Counted from the first letter of the stretch, positions 1 to 12,397 are shown. The stretch: 64,000 bases of DNA from Cotesia glomerata (GCF_020080835.1 NC_058165.1:5741771-5805770), one strand, 5' to 3'. The notes: generated from the sequence alone by a model not told the origin. Program-made: numbers and translations.

Positions 1-21
1 GTTAATAAATCCTTCTATCAG
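1..21. mobile_element. Terminal fragment of a CTGATAGAAGGATTT-family inverted-repeat element
   Basis: The first bases end in AATCCTTCTATCAG, identical to the right terminus of the element at 20820-21086. Only the end is inside the window. Confidence 0.6.
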
Positions 22-1010
22 TGATCGATACTTTTTTTTCAGTATTATTGACATAGATATTTTTCCAATAACAAATATTAGAAAGATAAATAATATGTGA
101 GTTTACCCGTAATGTTTTTATTGCATTGACAGAAACTATTTGAACTCACCAGCAAAGTGTGATTACCAAAGTAATGATAGTCCCGTACAAGTTAAAGGTT
201 TATGAAGAGAGTTTACGGAAACGACCGGACAATTTGAAGTGTTAGTAAAAGAAGAGAGGGTTATTTAAATTTATGTTGAATAAATACCATGCAAATTCGG
301 CTATTTGAAAGGCTATCGTTCTTAGAGTTAAATCTTACCAATTTTCCTTAGAAATTTTTCTATAAATTGTTTCGAAACATAATGAGTTTTTAAATATAGT
401 TTTAGAGTTGCGAGCATGTAGCACACACGCGCTACACCCTTACCGAGCGTTATAAGATATAATCAGCATCTATGATGCAACTGTAAAAAGTAGGGTGCAT
501 ATATTGTCCTTAATCCCCTCTCTGATAGTACACACGTACATGTTATCTTGGTATTTCACAAGATCCCTCGTTCGTAAAAAAATGCTAACATTATATTTTT
601 GTCCAGTATAACATTACTTCATGTAACATACATCCTGGATTTTTGGAGCTTTAGATGGCTTATTATTTTTCTACGGCTCATCGAATCCATTGTGGTACTA
701 TCAATTACCAGATATTTTCACCCATGTATATACCATCCATATACAGCCGCATTCTGTTTCTTGTTCCTTTTACATCTCGTCAGCACCCACAAACTTTATC
801 CACTGGGGATAAACGTGACCAAGATCCCATCTGGTCAGAGATTATATGCTAGTTTAGTCAATACGAAATCAATAATTCCATGTGTTACTCACACTTTTTG
901 CTTAATAGTTTCCTAAATACTTAGTAGACAAAGGAGAACGTCTCTTAAATGCGAAAGTTAATTTTCATTTAAACAGAAAATTTTTTTGCCAAAAATTATG
1001 AAAAAGTGAT
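22..1010. other. No recognisable feature
   Basis: This is AT-rich intronic sequence. Short open frames at 599-916 have no family resemblance and no plausible splice context. Confidence 0.5.
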
Positions 1011-1124
1011 CTGAGAGAAAAATATAGTTCTCTGAACTAGGAACATCTAGTTAAATCGCATCACTATTATTTAATTGAAGTTCTTATACCTAAAATTACT
1101 TATTATATTGAACCCCAATAGATA

Positions 1125-1795
1125 CACTGATGAAAAAAATATCTTCATTCAAGAAAAATATTCTTGCTCCAAGAAAATTATTTTGAAGAGAACTAGTTGT
1201 CTTATTTTAAGAAATTCTTGTCTTGATTTAATGTTTCTTGGAATGAGGGATCTAATCACTCCGATCGATAAAATTTTTACTTGGTTCAAGACTATATTAT
1301 CTTCGATTGATATAAGTGAATTCTTTATTCAAAATCGATTCTCTTCAATAAAGAATAATCTTATTTCATTTCAAAAATTATTGATTGTTGATTCAATAAC
1401 AAATTTTTTTATTTATAATGTTATAAGTTTAAGTCAGAAAAAAACTTTGAAGTCTAAAAATTTGTACTTCTCTAAAGATCGAAAAATATTTATTAATACA
1501 GATAATAACAAAAATACAAAAATTTATATGTTTAAAACAAGTAAAATAATATCTTAATTAAAGAGTCGCGCCATACTTGCAACAAGTCGGTAATATCTTT
1601 AACCAATATTACCGTCTATCTTAATCCAAGAGAAACAAATTCTTGGATGAAATTGTATATATCTTATTTTAAAACAACCAAGTTTCTTGATTCGAGAATC
1701 AACTTCTTAAGTTAAGAAAATTGAACTATACTTAAAACAAGAATGACATTTTGAAGAAAAAGTTTTTCGTGAATTAAGTCATTTTTTTATCAGTG
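1125..1795. mobile_element. CACTGAT-family MITE nested in copy A
   Basis: Its termini CACTGATGAAAAAAAT and, inverted, ATTTTTTTATCAGTG lie directly between TA dinucleotides (1123-1124 and 1796-1797). The interior has many TTCTTG/CAAGAA motifs. An open frame at 1075-1557 is accidental. Confidence 0.7.
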
Positions 1796-1797
1796 TA

Positions 1798-2817
1798 GGG
1801 TAAATACCCCAATAGATGGACGGTTAAGCAAACTCTCGTGTTTTATTAAAAAAACAATATAGTAATATATGGATACTACTTACAAGCAGTATTTTCAATT
1901 CATTATTTATATCAGAAATAATTAATTTTTTAATTTTTTCCACTAAAAAATAAAGCTTGATAAAATTAAAGAGAAAAGGTGATAAATCGGATAGTAATTT
2001 TCAAAATACATCATAAAGTAATTTTATTATTTTTGAACACGTGATGCTTTCTCATGCAAAGTAACATATAAAATATATTAATATAAAGAATACTAATTAA
2101 TAAATAATCAATATAAATTTATAAAACACAACGTTAAAAATATTTTATGTTGTCTTCTTTTTCCTTTTAATAGGTCTGTTCTCTTTTGCTTCTAAATTTT
2201 CTTCGCTCAATTTTCTCTTTTATTTAGCGTTTTATTTTTTCTTTTCAATTTCTTCAATAATCATAATAATACTTTCATTTTCAGTACATATTTGTTTATT
2301 ATAATCTTTACTCTTATTCTCACATTGATCCACCAAAAAAATAAAAAAAAAAAATAAGAAAATTCATCATATAAACTTAATGTCCATCTATTGGATAGAG
2401 GTCAGAAAAGTGTCACCAATAGATAGACACTAAATTTTATTATTTTCTTTCGATTTTATCATTAAAATATTATATTTCTAGCTTTGTTAGTGAAATATAA
2501 GCATAATCAAATGTAAACATCATACTTTTTTTTATTATTTTTAATAATAATAACAAATAACGTCCACCAGCTATCTGTCACGTGCTTACTAGTAGTGGTG
2601 CTCTCGGAGCAAAACCTCGAGATGTCCAATTTAAATAATTTTTTTAAACTATTATTTTAAATAAAAAGTTAAAAAAAATTCCTTTTCACTCTCAGAACTA
2701 TATGTAGACGTAAAAAAAATAACGACAAGATTTTTGTTCTTAAAACTAATGTTATTGCTTCTGAAAATAATATTTGTCCATCTATTAGGGGGTGTCCATC
2801 GATTGGGGTATCTACCC
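1798..2817. mobile_element. GGGTAAATACCCC-family element nested in copy A
   Basis: The termini GGGTAAATACCCC and GGGGTATCTACCC are inverted repeats flanked by TA on both sides. The uninterrupted state, AATAGATAGTTACTTAAAC, is preserved at about 40852-40870. Confidence 0.7.
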
Positions 2818-2909
2818 TAGTTACTTAAACTATTTTTAGTTAATTTAAATATCAGCTTAAAAATCTTAATTAACTTTAACTCAGAAAACAGAAAAAATAA
2901 TTCGGACAG

Positions 2910-2983
2910 CCTGGACCGGGAATCGAACCTGGATCTTTTTGGTTACGCACTGAGGGCTCCTTCAGTTAAGCTATCTGAGACAT
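2910..2983 (-). repeat. tRNA-like core of copy A
   Basis: On the - strand it carries a pol III A-box-like TAGCTTAACTGAAGG and B-box GGTTCGATTCC. The acceptor arms do not pair, so it is not a functional tRNA gene. Confidence 0.6.
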
Positions 2984-3185
2984 CGCCCGTAAAAACCTTT
3001 CAGTCACATAATAACTTTTTGTGTAACACGATAACAGAAAAATATTTATTAAAATATAGCCGATATAGCTATTTATCAATAGTTACTTAAACTAATGCAT
3101 AGTTCGAGTAACTACAAAAATGTTCAGAAAACTTTATTTTTATACTTGTGACGTTATAATTCAGCTAACGATGCATATTTCTCAT

Positions 3186-4256
3186 AATATTGTTTCAAGA
3201 AACATAAAAATGTGTAGTCACTTTTTACACGTCTTATGATGTGAAAAAATTAACAGTATGTCAGTAAGTCAACACACTTGATATATTGATAACCAGTGAA
3301 TATCTCATTATTTTTTATCTTATAATAATATATATTATAAGCTTGCGATGAATGAATAATGTGCACAGATAATAAAAAGAAAAAAAAGTTTTTGACAGGA
3401 TTGGTTAAAAAAAAAATTAAAACAATAAAAAAAGAATGAATAGATAAATGAAAATAAAAATAAGTGTTTTCTCAGATTCGTCGAGAGATGATTTGCGTCG
3501 TGGTTAAATTGAGAGAAGAATCGTTCTCATGCATACCTATGTAAATCGAAATGACATTATCCGTGTGGCTCTTGCGGCTGCGTCGGCGCAAAAAAAAGAA
3601 AAACTTGCCGATTTTCTGCCACACTGCTACTTTATATGTATTCTTGCTCTGCGCTTTCTGCTACTATTCTCTCTTTCCCGTACATAAGGGGCGTGAAAAA
3701 CGAGAGATAGAAAACAGGGGCGGATATGAAGCCAAAAGCATTTGTCTCCTTGTGATTTTGTCGAGCCTTGAGCTATAAAGTTGTATAAATGCACTTCGCT
3801 TGATATACATATGTACATTGATAATAAAATACTCTCTGTACAAAATAAATGTCCACGTCAGGAAGAATCAAAATAGATACTAAAAATTTTCAATATTAAA
3901 ATATTCACAAATTTAGGTAAATTTATTCTGCTCAAATATTATCATAAGCGTCTGTGTCACTATAAAATAAAACAAACTTTAAATTGTTTTTCGTAATGAT
4001 TAATATTTCCTCAAAGTTGTGTTTTATTATTTAATTGGTTGATGTCAAACAAAGTTTTTTGATGCTTTTCTTTATTATCGAGTTAACTTATTGTTTACTC
4101 AAATAAACAACTGTGGATTTAACAGGAATCAACCTCTCAGCAAAGACTTGTCGCTGCAACGGGATTTGTTATAGTACAATGACAGGACTGGTTCTGTTGT
4201 AGCTCTAGGACAAACTTGTCATTTAAAATATAATTTAAATAATATCATCACCCATA
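3186..4256. other. No recognisable feature
   Basis: AT-rich sequence with a GC-richer patch at 3550-3770 that encodes nothing recognisable on either strand. Confidence 0.4.
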
Positions 4257-4480
4257 AATAGTATATTATACACCTAGGGAAGTAAAGTAAAAAATGTCTC
4301 AGATCACATGTAATTGTTGGCCGAGGCGAAGCCGAGGTCAACAAACATGTGATCTGAGGCTTTCTTCTTTACTTTCCGTGGAGTGTATACTATTTTTTTG
4401 CTCGACGAAGACAGAAAGGGGCAACTTCGTTTAGCACAGCAAGCTGAAAGTTGACGCTTTCTGCCCGTCGAGCAAAAAAA
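4257..4480. repeat. Two-hairpin family (GAGGCGAAGCCGAGG), copy 1
   Basis: The repeat opens ATAGTATATTATACACC. The first module is an inverted repeat around GAGGCGAAGCCGAGG with arms CTCAGATCACATGT and ACATGTGATCTGAG. A second module has arms GCTCGACGAAGACAGAAAG and CTTTCTGCCCGTCGAGC. Other copies are at 11246, 11466 and 24041. Confidence 0.75.
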
Positions 4481-4564
4481 AATTTTTCAATATAATGTAG
4501 TATGTCGATATTATAGAATTTAATATGGAAATTTTATATACGTTGAAGAAAAAGTTATTTCCCG

Positions 4565-5170
4565 TTGAGAGAAAAATGCATAGTTAGCTGAATTATAACG
4601 TCACAAGTATAAATATTTAGTTTTATGAACTTTTTTTAATAGTTACTCAAACTATGTATTAGTTTAAGCAACTATTGATAAATAGTTATAAGAACGATAT
4701 TTTAATAAATACTAGGAATTCAAATTGCGCGCATATACGCGCGCTCTCATTCTGAACCAATAAGGAATCAGGGTCCATATTTTTGAGTTATTTCGATACT
4801 AAGCTAAATTCAATCAACCATTAATTTTAATATATAGGATTTTTCTGTTATCGTATTAAACAAAAAATTATTAGGTGACTGAAAGGTTGTTACGGACAAT
4901 GTCTCAGATAGCTTAACTGGAAGAGCCTTTAGTGCGTAACCAAATGATCGGGGTTCGATTCCTGGTCCAGGCTGTCCGAATTATTTTTTCTGTTTTCTGA
5001 GTTAAAGTTAATCAAGATGACTACTAAGCCGATAATTAACTCAAAATAGATTAAGTTACTATTGAAGTTTAATATAATATATCATTTTAAGTATAAGAAC
5101 TTCAATTAAATAGTGGTGATGCTATTTAACTAGATTTTCCTAATTCAGAGAACTATATTTTTCTTTCAGT
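4565..5170. mobile_element. tRNA-core inverted-repeat element, copy b
   Basis: The termini are TTGAGAGAAAAATGCATAG and TTTTTCTTTCAG. It has the tRNA-like core at 4901-4972. A foreign 140-bp segment with GCGCGC-rich sequence (4700-4838) interrupts it and recurs, diverged, at about 26615-26742. Confidence 0.7.
4901..4972 (+). repeat. tRNA-like core of copy b
   Basis: A box TAGCTTAACTGG is at 4909-4920 and B box GGTTCGATTCC at 4952-4962, both matching pol III consensus. In the family consensus an anticodon-like stem TTTGG/CCAAA and a perfect T stem are present, but the acceptor stem is not. Confidence 0.65.
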
Positions 5171-5207
5171 ACCTAAATGGTATCAAGAAAATCAAATTAA
5201 ATGTAAA

Positions 5208-6131
5208 CTGAGTGAAGAGTTCATAGTTAGCTGAATTATAACGTCACAAGTATAAAAATATAGTTTTCTGAACTTTTTTTTTTTTGTAGTTAGTCAAATT
5301 ATCCATTAGTTTAAGTAACTATTGATGAATAGTTATATCGACTATATTTTAATAAATATTTTTCTGTTATCGTGTAAAGGTAGTTCTTTCCCAACCTATA
5401 GTTCATGCAATTGCTGTCTTTTTCATTTGCTAGTGTCGCCTCTCTTACGAGCTATTGCTCACTTACTTCCACGCATGACTTTATTTGTTTACTTTACTAG
5501 TTTATCAATGATTTCTCAAAAACTATGTAGTAGAGAATTCCAGAATTTTTTAGGGTCATTATACATGTATTAATCTAAGTAATATTAGTTTTTCGTGAAA
5601 TTCTTGAAATTTCTTCAATACAAAAATACTAAAACTTCGCGGTTTTCTCTCTCTTTTCCCATACCACCGGTGTAAAAATGTCATTTCCAATTGCAATTAT
5701 CTTTGGTTAGAAGTGGTAAATCGTCTCCAAATTTTAACAGCATGTGCATTATGAATTTAATTACTTATATTATCAATTTGGAAGGTTTCTTGAAATTTTG
5801 CTCGCATGACCCAAGTACCTTAAATGAAAAATAATTAGGTGACTGAAAAGTTTTTACGAACGATGTCTCAGATAGCTCAACTGAAAGTGCCCATGTTGCG
5901 TATCAAAAAGATCCGGGTTCGATTTCCGGTCCAGACTCCGAATTATTTTTTCTGCTTTCTGAGTTAAAGTTAGTCAAGATGACTATTAAGACGATAATTA
6001 ACTAAAAATATCAATGTACTATCTATTAGGGTTCAATATAATAAATAATTTTAGGTATAAGAATTTCAATTAAACAGTAATGAATATTCAACTAGATTTT
6101 CCTAGTTCAGGAAACTATATTTTTCTCTCAG
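5208..6131. mobile_element. tRNA-core inverted-repeat element, copy c
   Basis: The tRNA-like core is at about 5865-5936 on the + strand. Positions about 5380-5821 are absent from the other copies and look like an insertion or replacement; part of it resembles 42220-42270. Confidence 0.65.
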
Positions 6132-7490
6132 TGTCTATAGACAAGCAAGTTTCAATCAGAAGAACGCTAAGAAATTGAACTAAAATTTAGAGACCTCTTA
6201 TTCCAATATCACTCTTCTCTAAGTCTGGAACTTGTTTTTGTTTCGGACGAATGTTAAGTTGAATGAAGTAAAAAAAATAAATCAATAATCAATCAGTTTC
6301 CAAGTCTCATATTTGGAGTTTCCTTTAACCGTAAGAAATTTATGACAAAAAGGTTGAATTTTTTTCCATATCATAACATAATACCTTTTCAATTAAAAAT
6401 GATTTACTTGGGTCTGAATACCGCAGCAGAGTTTTAAATTGTATTATTAGAGTAAATGAAGGTACTGTTAGGTACGCATAGCATCCAAGAGAATTACTCA
6501 GTATAAGTACACGATGGTTGACAATCAATGCAGGAATTATCCTCATTAGGTCGATCCGCAGTCGATTGGTACGCTTTGCTTCAAGCGGAATCGCACGTCT
6601 GGACCGATCTTAGGGAGAAACTCTGGGAGTATGGGTACGTCGTACTTGACTCGACGCGCGCAAGGTAAGGAGGAAGAATGATGAACGAATTGATGTGGAC
6701 AAGTGCAAGCAAGAAAGAGAGACGGGAGCAAGATCAGACAGCAGTTTAACAAAGATGAAACGACAAAACGTTTAAATAAAACTAAATAAATAATAAAAAT
6801 GAAAAAAGGAGATGATGCATCAGCGAGCTATTAGATCGAGAGCTGGTTACGTATTGTGCCTAAAGAAAAACTGGAAATCCACGCGCTCTTGACGAGCCAG
6901 AAGAATCTCTGAGGCAGATAAAAGACAGAAAGAGACAAACGAATTACTTTATACTTGGATGTATAGTAAAGTATAAGAATCAACACACTAAAATTCTATC
7001 TTCCTTTACTTCTATATATACTATTCAAGTCTCTCCTGGCAAAAAGGAGTCGCAGACTTGGAGTGACAACTTAGCGAGCCGGAGCTCACCTCGCCTGTCC
7101 ATTCGCTTCAGGCCACACACAGACTGCACTACGTACACGTTTTTGACTGAATATCTCTTTAATTCAATTTTTTTTGCCCCACAAATGCTGCATTCTACAT
7201 TTATTACTTTCATATAAGTATTCCACGTACTCCCACCCGCACAATCTCTAATAAATAAATTATAATTCGTCCTTAATAATGTTTTTATTTTTTTTTTTTT
7301 AATTTTTCTAGGCAGTAAAATTAGAATTGGATAGATAAATAAATGTCTGAAAAATTGGGAATAATATGTAAGACCTTTATAATGCTTGTCTACATATTTA
7401 GTGACTGAGTGTGTTACTATGACATTTTTTAAATATACTTGTATACATGAGCATTCAGAAATATATACTGAAAAAAAAAAAATTAAATTG
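6132..7490. other. Unique intronic sequence with a GC-richer island (about 6540-7220)
   Basis: The island has no repeat copy in the window. It contains a good splice-donor sequence GCAAGGTAAGG near 6660 and open frames in several phases, none recognised. It may be an enhancer or an untranslated or alternative exon of knot. Confidence 0.35.
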
Positions 7491-7863
7491 TCCGTGTAAA
7501 AAAAAATCGTGTTAAAAGAAAATTTTCAAAGATTATTTTAACATGAGCTCACAACGACAGAGCCCCGGAACATTAAAATGGAGCGTCTTAAAAAAGTCTT
7601 AAAATTGACGGATAATAATTTTTCAACAATTTCAAATTCAATTTGAACAGAGCGTACTCGAAAATTTTACGGTTAAAAACTCGCAAAATCGTCTATAAAA
7701 TGTCTAAAAATTAATTTTCATAGCAAATTTGAGAACCAAATTTCAAAAATCAGGTCTCGGAATTTTTTTTAGCGTCTTAAAATAGTCTTGGTTCATGTCA
7801 TGTTTAAGATCTTAAACAAACGACATTTTTAAGACACTTGTAAGACGATTTTTTCTACACGGA
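7491..7863. mobile_element. MITE with TCCGTGTA termini
   Basis: The ends are TCCGTGTAAAAAAAAATCG and, inverted, CGATTTTTTCTACACGGA. It is about 370 bp with no coding capacity. CAAGAA/TTCTTG-rich sequence of the CACTGAT family follows to about 7990. Confidence 0.65.
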
Positions 7864-9964
7864 TGAACCAACAGAAAAATTCTTGAACCAAGAAAATAAT
7901 TTCTAAGAATTTAATTGTCTTGAATTAAGAAAAATTTTTTAATTTAATTAAGAATAAATTCTTCAAATTTATTTGCTTAATTTAATTAAATTTTTTTATC
8001 TTTCTAACATTGTGTTTTTTTTTATTGTAAATTGAATTTAATTTAAATCAACGTATTGTTTAAGAAATTTTGTAGAAAATATTTTTATTTAAAACACGAT
8101 TGGGATAGTAAACTATTTTTAGATGACATATATTTTTGTGATCTGCGTATTTTTTATTTGATTTAAATAAAAAAATTTGTCACTGTTATCTAAATTTTTT
8201 ATAAAAATACTGAAAATCTTTTTTTCTTAAATATTATTTCCGAACTGAAAAATTAAAAAAAAAAAATAATTAACAATTTTTAACTTAAAGCTACTTTTAT
8301 TGATTATTTAAAAATTTTAAAATAATCAATCACTTGAAAAAACTTGATTTAAAAAATTCGAATGTGACTTAAATTAATGTTTCAATTTTTGAAGAAGTAT
8401 ATAAATTATTTAGTTTTTATAAATGTATATATTACAATATCTATGATAATGATGGTTACAACTGTGTAAGATTTTATCACTCGATAATGTCAAAAGACTT
8501 CTTCCGGTATATCGGCCGACACGTGTGTCGTATAAAAATTATATTGAAACGCCCTCTGACAAATATTGCTCGTTGATGTAGTACTGGTATATATCAGCAC
8601 CTAAGTCGTGCTGTATACTACTCAAACATATAAATAGTGTCAATATACAAATTCGACGTCTAAACGGCAGGCGTTTCTGTGTTTTGTCAAGCGACTATAT
8701 AAAAAGTTTATTCGCAAAAAGTTTTAAATTTAAATAGCTAAAAAATTTTAAAGTAATTCCGAAGAGACGTATCAATAATTTCAAATTTATCCAATAAATA
8801 TTATTGTATGCATCGATCAATCTCAAAATTTATATAAAATTTTAAGGTTCTAATAATGTATAATAAAAAAAAAGAAATCAAAATATTATAAGCTTAAAAA
8901 ATTCAAGAATTTTTTTTTATGATTGCATTTGAAAAAAAAAAGTTTATAAATTTTGTATTAGACCACGAGCTTTTATTTAGCGGGATGTCACCAGTGATCG
9001 GTTTTGTCCGATCGGGTTCGTTTCAACATTCACTTAACTATTGGATTTTATGGTCACTGTAAATACGTCTCGGTTGCGACATGAGTTTCAACTTGAGATA
9101 ACAGCTACTGGTCTAGCAACTGACTGCAACTCTACGTTTTTTAAGCAAATAACTTGTGAATTATATTTATTTCTAAAAATTAAAAATTTAATTTTATATT
9201 TTTAATTTTTTTTTTTTATTTATTTATTACTTTGAGATTATTAATTATTATATTAATAATAATTTTTAACTTGATAAATTTTTATTATTAAATGCATTAC
9301 AGATTACTTATGCGAGTCAAAAAGTGACATTTAAAGATTTTTTATTCGATTTAACACTTTTTTTTTTTTTACGAACTATGCTCGGCAATAAAAAAAAAAA
9401 ATATTATAACAATTTAATAATACTGTGAAATCAATTCGAATAGAGATTGATAGCAAAAAATATGGATCAATTTTGCCAAAATACTAGTCGACTTGTCCAT
9501 CCCCACCCTGGATCCTGGATAGAAGCAACGGGCAGTAATGACATCTGGCAGCGATATGAGACAGACGGCGGATAGCCGGCGGCCAACTTAAGTTGAGTAG
9601 TGAAGAAAGGGAGATTTAAACGTAAACTATACCTTAAGTTCATTATGTACGTTTAAATAAAGTTAATTCAACAATTTCACTGTGAATTAGTAAAAGTTAG
9701 GGTTCATAAGCTATCTAGGAAATATTACATCCTACACTGTAATTCTTACATTTATTTTTTTAAGGATCGATCACTATTAAGACAAACTAGGAAATAAGTT
9801 CTGAAAATTCAAAATATAAAAAGTGAATTTAAAGCTTGTCAATTTTTACAGAATAGACTGTAATATTTTTTATACCTGCAAATTAATGTAATTTTTATAG
9901 TTTTGAAGTATAGAGAAAGTTTTGTCTACTTCAAAAATTTAATATAAAAAATTGTGATGAAAAA
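7864..9964. other. AT-rich intron with a short GC-richer island at 9480-9610
   Basis: No gene, RNA or clear repeat was found. The island at 9480-9610 (GATCCTGGATAGAAGC to GCCGGCGGCCAAC) is unique and could be regulatory. Confidence 0.35.
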
Positions 9965-10135
9965 GTTCATTTTCTGTTATTGTGTTAAATAAAAAATTAT
10001 TAGGTGACTGAAAGGTTGTTACGGACGATGTTTCAGATAGCTTAACTAAAAGAGCCTTTGGTACGTAACCAAAAGATTCGGGTTCGACTCCCGGTCCGTG
10101 CTGTCCGAATTATTCTTTCTGTTTTCTGAGTTAAT
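9965..10135 (+). mobile_element. tRNA-core element, copy d (fragment)
   Basis: Only the part around the tRNA-like core (10029-10102) remains, with B box GGTTCGACTCC and the downstream TTTCTGTTTTCTGAGTTAA block. The termini are missing. Confidence 0.65.
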
Positions 10136-10400
10136 TTTTATTTAACTAGTATACATTGCGCGCGCATCTGAATGTTAGTATGGAATTATAAATATTTTCA
10201 TGCTTATGAATATATTTGACCAATCACGTTACGAAGGGGAATAGTTTGTTTCCTTGTGGATATTTTCATATTTTTCATCTAAATTATACTTGTGGATCTT
10301 GAAAATAGGGTTCCGCGTGACTTTCGTCTCACGATTACGCCGATGCAAAAATACGATAGCAATTGCGCGGAACTCTATTTTCAAAATTAAATAAAAATTA

Positions 10401-10638
10401 CACTGATAAAAAAATTGACTCAGGAACCAAAATCTTGAACCAAGAATACCATTTTGAAGAAAATGATTTTCTTGAGCCAAGATAATAAATTCTTGAGACA
10501 AAAAAAAATTTACTTAAATCAAGAATAATTTCTTGACTCAAAAATTTATTTTCTCGACTCAAGAAAATCATTTTCTTCAAAATGGTATTTTTGGTTCAAG
10601 ATTTTGGCTCTTGAGTCAAGTTAATTTTTTTATTAATG
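10401..10638. mobile_element. CACTGAT-family MITE, 238 bp
   Basis: It runs from CACTGATAAAAAAATTGAC to an inverted, slightly decayed end TTTTTTTATTAATG and is flanked by TA. The interior is an extended inverted repeat built on CTTGAGTCAAG and AAAATCATTTTCTTCAAAAT. Related degenerate sequence continues to about 10945. Confidence 0.65.
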
Positions 10639-11245
10639 TATTGTTTTGGAAGCTAGAGTTTCGAGAATCGAGAATTTTTTTCAGAAATTTCCTCCTCTTT
10701 AAAGATCCTTTTTCCGATTTTGATATCACCTATACATAGAAAGAATAAAAGTCTTGAGTCAAGCGTAAATTTTCTTAAATCAAGCAAATCTTAAGGAAGA
10801 CTGAAAATTTCTTGAATGAAGTTAAAATTTCTTAAACGAAGTTAAATTTTTTTAAGCTAAGAAAATTTCTTCTTGCTCCAAAATAACTTCGGTCTTCCTT
10901 ATAATTTTCTTGGTTCAAAAAAATTTTTTTTTTCTGTGTAGTTATTCAGTTATTCACAATAAACTAAGATTTTCTATTTTGTTTCTGTTTATTGTTAATA
11001 ACAAATTGAAATTTTTATCAAAAAAATAAAAAAACGTTATTTTCAGAATTTAATTTTGCATCGAATGAGTGATTGTTCATATTTTTATCACAATTTCTAA
11101 GATTTTTATCAGCAATTTTACACAGAATTCTCACAAAAATTTCCGTTACTATGTAACATAGTAATGGTTACTATTCTACGTAGGAATAAGATCAATTCTT
11201 TTCTCTCCATGTACTCATCATCCTTCGGTTTATCAGTAAATATTA

Positions 11246-11690
11246 AATAGTATATTACACACCTGTGGCAAGAAAATGAGAAATGTCTCAGAACACATAT
11301 ATGTTGCCCGAGGCGAAGCCGAGGTCGACATATATGTGGTCTGAGATATTTATTATTTTCCTGCCATAGGTTTGTATACTATTTTTCTGTCCGACAGAGG
11401 CGGAAAGCGGCAATTTCGTTTAGCGCAGCGGGCCGAAAGTTGCCACTTTCCGCCTGGAGGGCAGAAATAGTATATTACACACCTGTGGCAAGAAAATGAG
11501 AAATGTCTCAGAACACATATATGTTGCCCGAGGCGAAGCCGAGGTCGACATATATGTGATCTGAGATATTTATTATTTTCCTGCCATAGGTTTGTATACT
11601 ATTTTTCTGTCCGACAGAGGCGGAAAGCGGCAATTTCGTTTAGCGCAGCGGGCCGAAAGTTGCCACTTTCCGCCTGTAGGGCAGAAAAAT
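11246..11690. repeat. Two-hairpin family, copies 2 and 3 in direct tandem
   Basis: Two copies of about 220 bp follow head to tail (11246-11467, 11466-11690) and are nearly identical, sharing the junction AAATAGTATATTACACACC. The low divergence suggests recent duplication. Confidence 0.8.
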
Positions 11691-12075
11691 ATTTTTCTTA
11701 CTACGCCGGTCGAAAGTACGGGGTTCCCGCTGCGATTTCACGGCAGAAAGACCCTTTTTTATGCCGTGGTCGACTCGCGCATGCGCTCTACGACGGGGAG
11801 CCGAAATAATGCATTCGTGCACTGACAACGAGACTCGAGGTGGCAGAAAGCCCGAAAGTCGGTAGTCGCGCTCACTCTAGAACTTATGTTTATAAGGCTA
11901 ACTTTACTTGTGATTAACCTTGTGTTTATAAGCCTAACCTTACTCGCTTCGCTCGACCGATAACAACGTACTCGGTTTTGTTGAGAATACACTCATAATC
12001 TCAGCCTCGTGACGTCACTTCAAGCTTACCAAAATACCTACTATTGCGCATACGTATCGAAAATAACTATATTTT
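11691..12075. repeat. Dispersed GC-richer repeat, shared with 40448-40584
   Basis: From CGCTTCGCTCGACCGATAAC to TACGTATCGAAAATAACTAT this matches 40448-40584 closely. The 5' part (11691-11940) has no second copy here. Short open frames in it are not genes. Confidence 0.6.
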
Positions 12076-12397
12076 AATAAAATGAGACTTGTTTAATATT
12101 TAAATTACCAAAAGAAACGAGAAATATTTTTTATCCTGATAGATATTCTCAAATAAATGAATTCATTATAGAACAAATAATTATTTGAAAAAATACACAA
12201 GCAGATTTTTTTCTTAATTTTTTTTTCTATGCATTTTACGATTATTATTTCATTTTTCTGTTTTTTTTTTATTCTTAAAATCAGAGTTAATTTATAATAT
12301 ATTTATAACTTTAAATTTATTTAATTAAATTAAGATCTTTTCTCAAAAGAAAGTAGTAATATGATAGATTATAAATTAGTATCTTTATTGACAGGTG

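Larger units (their letters stand above)
1011..3185. mobile_element. tRNA-core inverted-repeat element, copy A (interrupted by two nested insertions)
   Basis: The termini are CTGAGAGAAAAAT and, inverted at the right end, a diverged TGAGAAAATATGC-like sequence. Without the two insertions (1125-1795 and 1798-2817) it matches the copy at 40746-41234 along its length, including a tRNA-like core on the - strand at 2910-2983. It looks non-autonomous; no coding frame belongs to it. Confidence 0.75.

Noticed and set aside
1075..1557. 160-residue open frame
   Set aside because: It starts in one transposon and runs into another (1125-1795); the composition is AT-driven and no family is recognised.
4901..4972. 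Functional tRNA gene
   Set aside because: A and B boxes and T stem are good, but the acceptor stem does not pair and the same sequence recurs inside several transposon copies.
6546..6752. Possible coding exon in the GC-rich island
   Set aside because: Frames are open on both strands with no family resemblance; kept only as a candidate regulatory or untranslated region.
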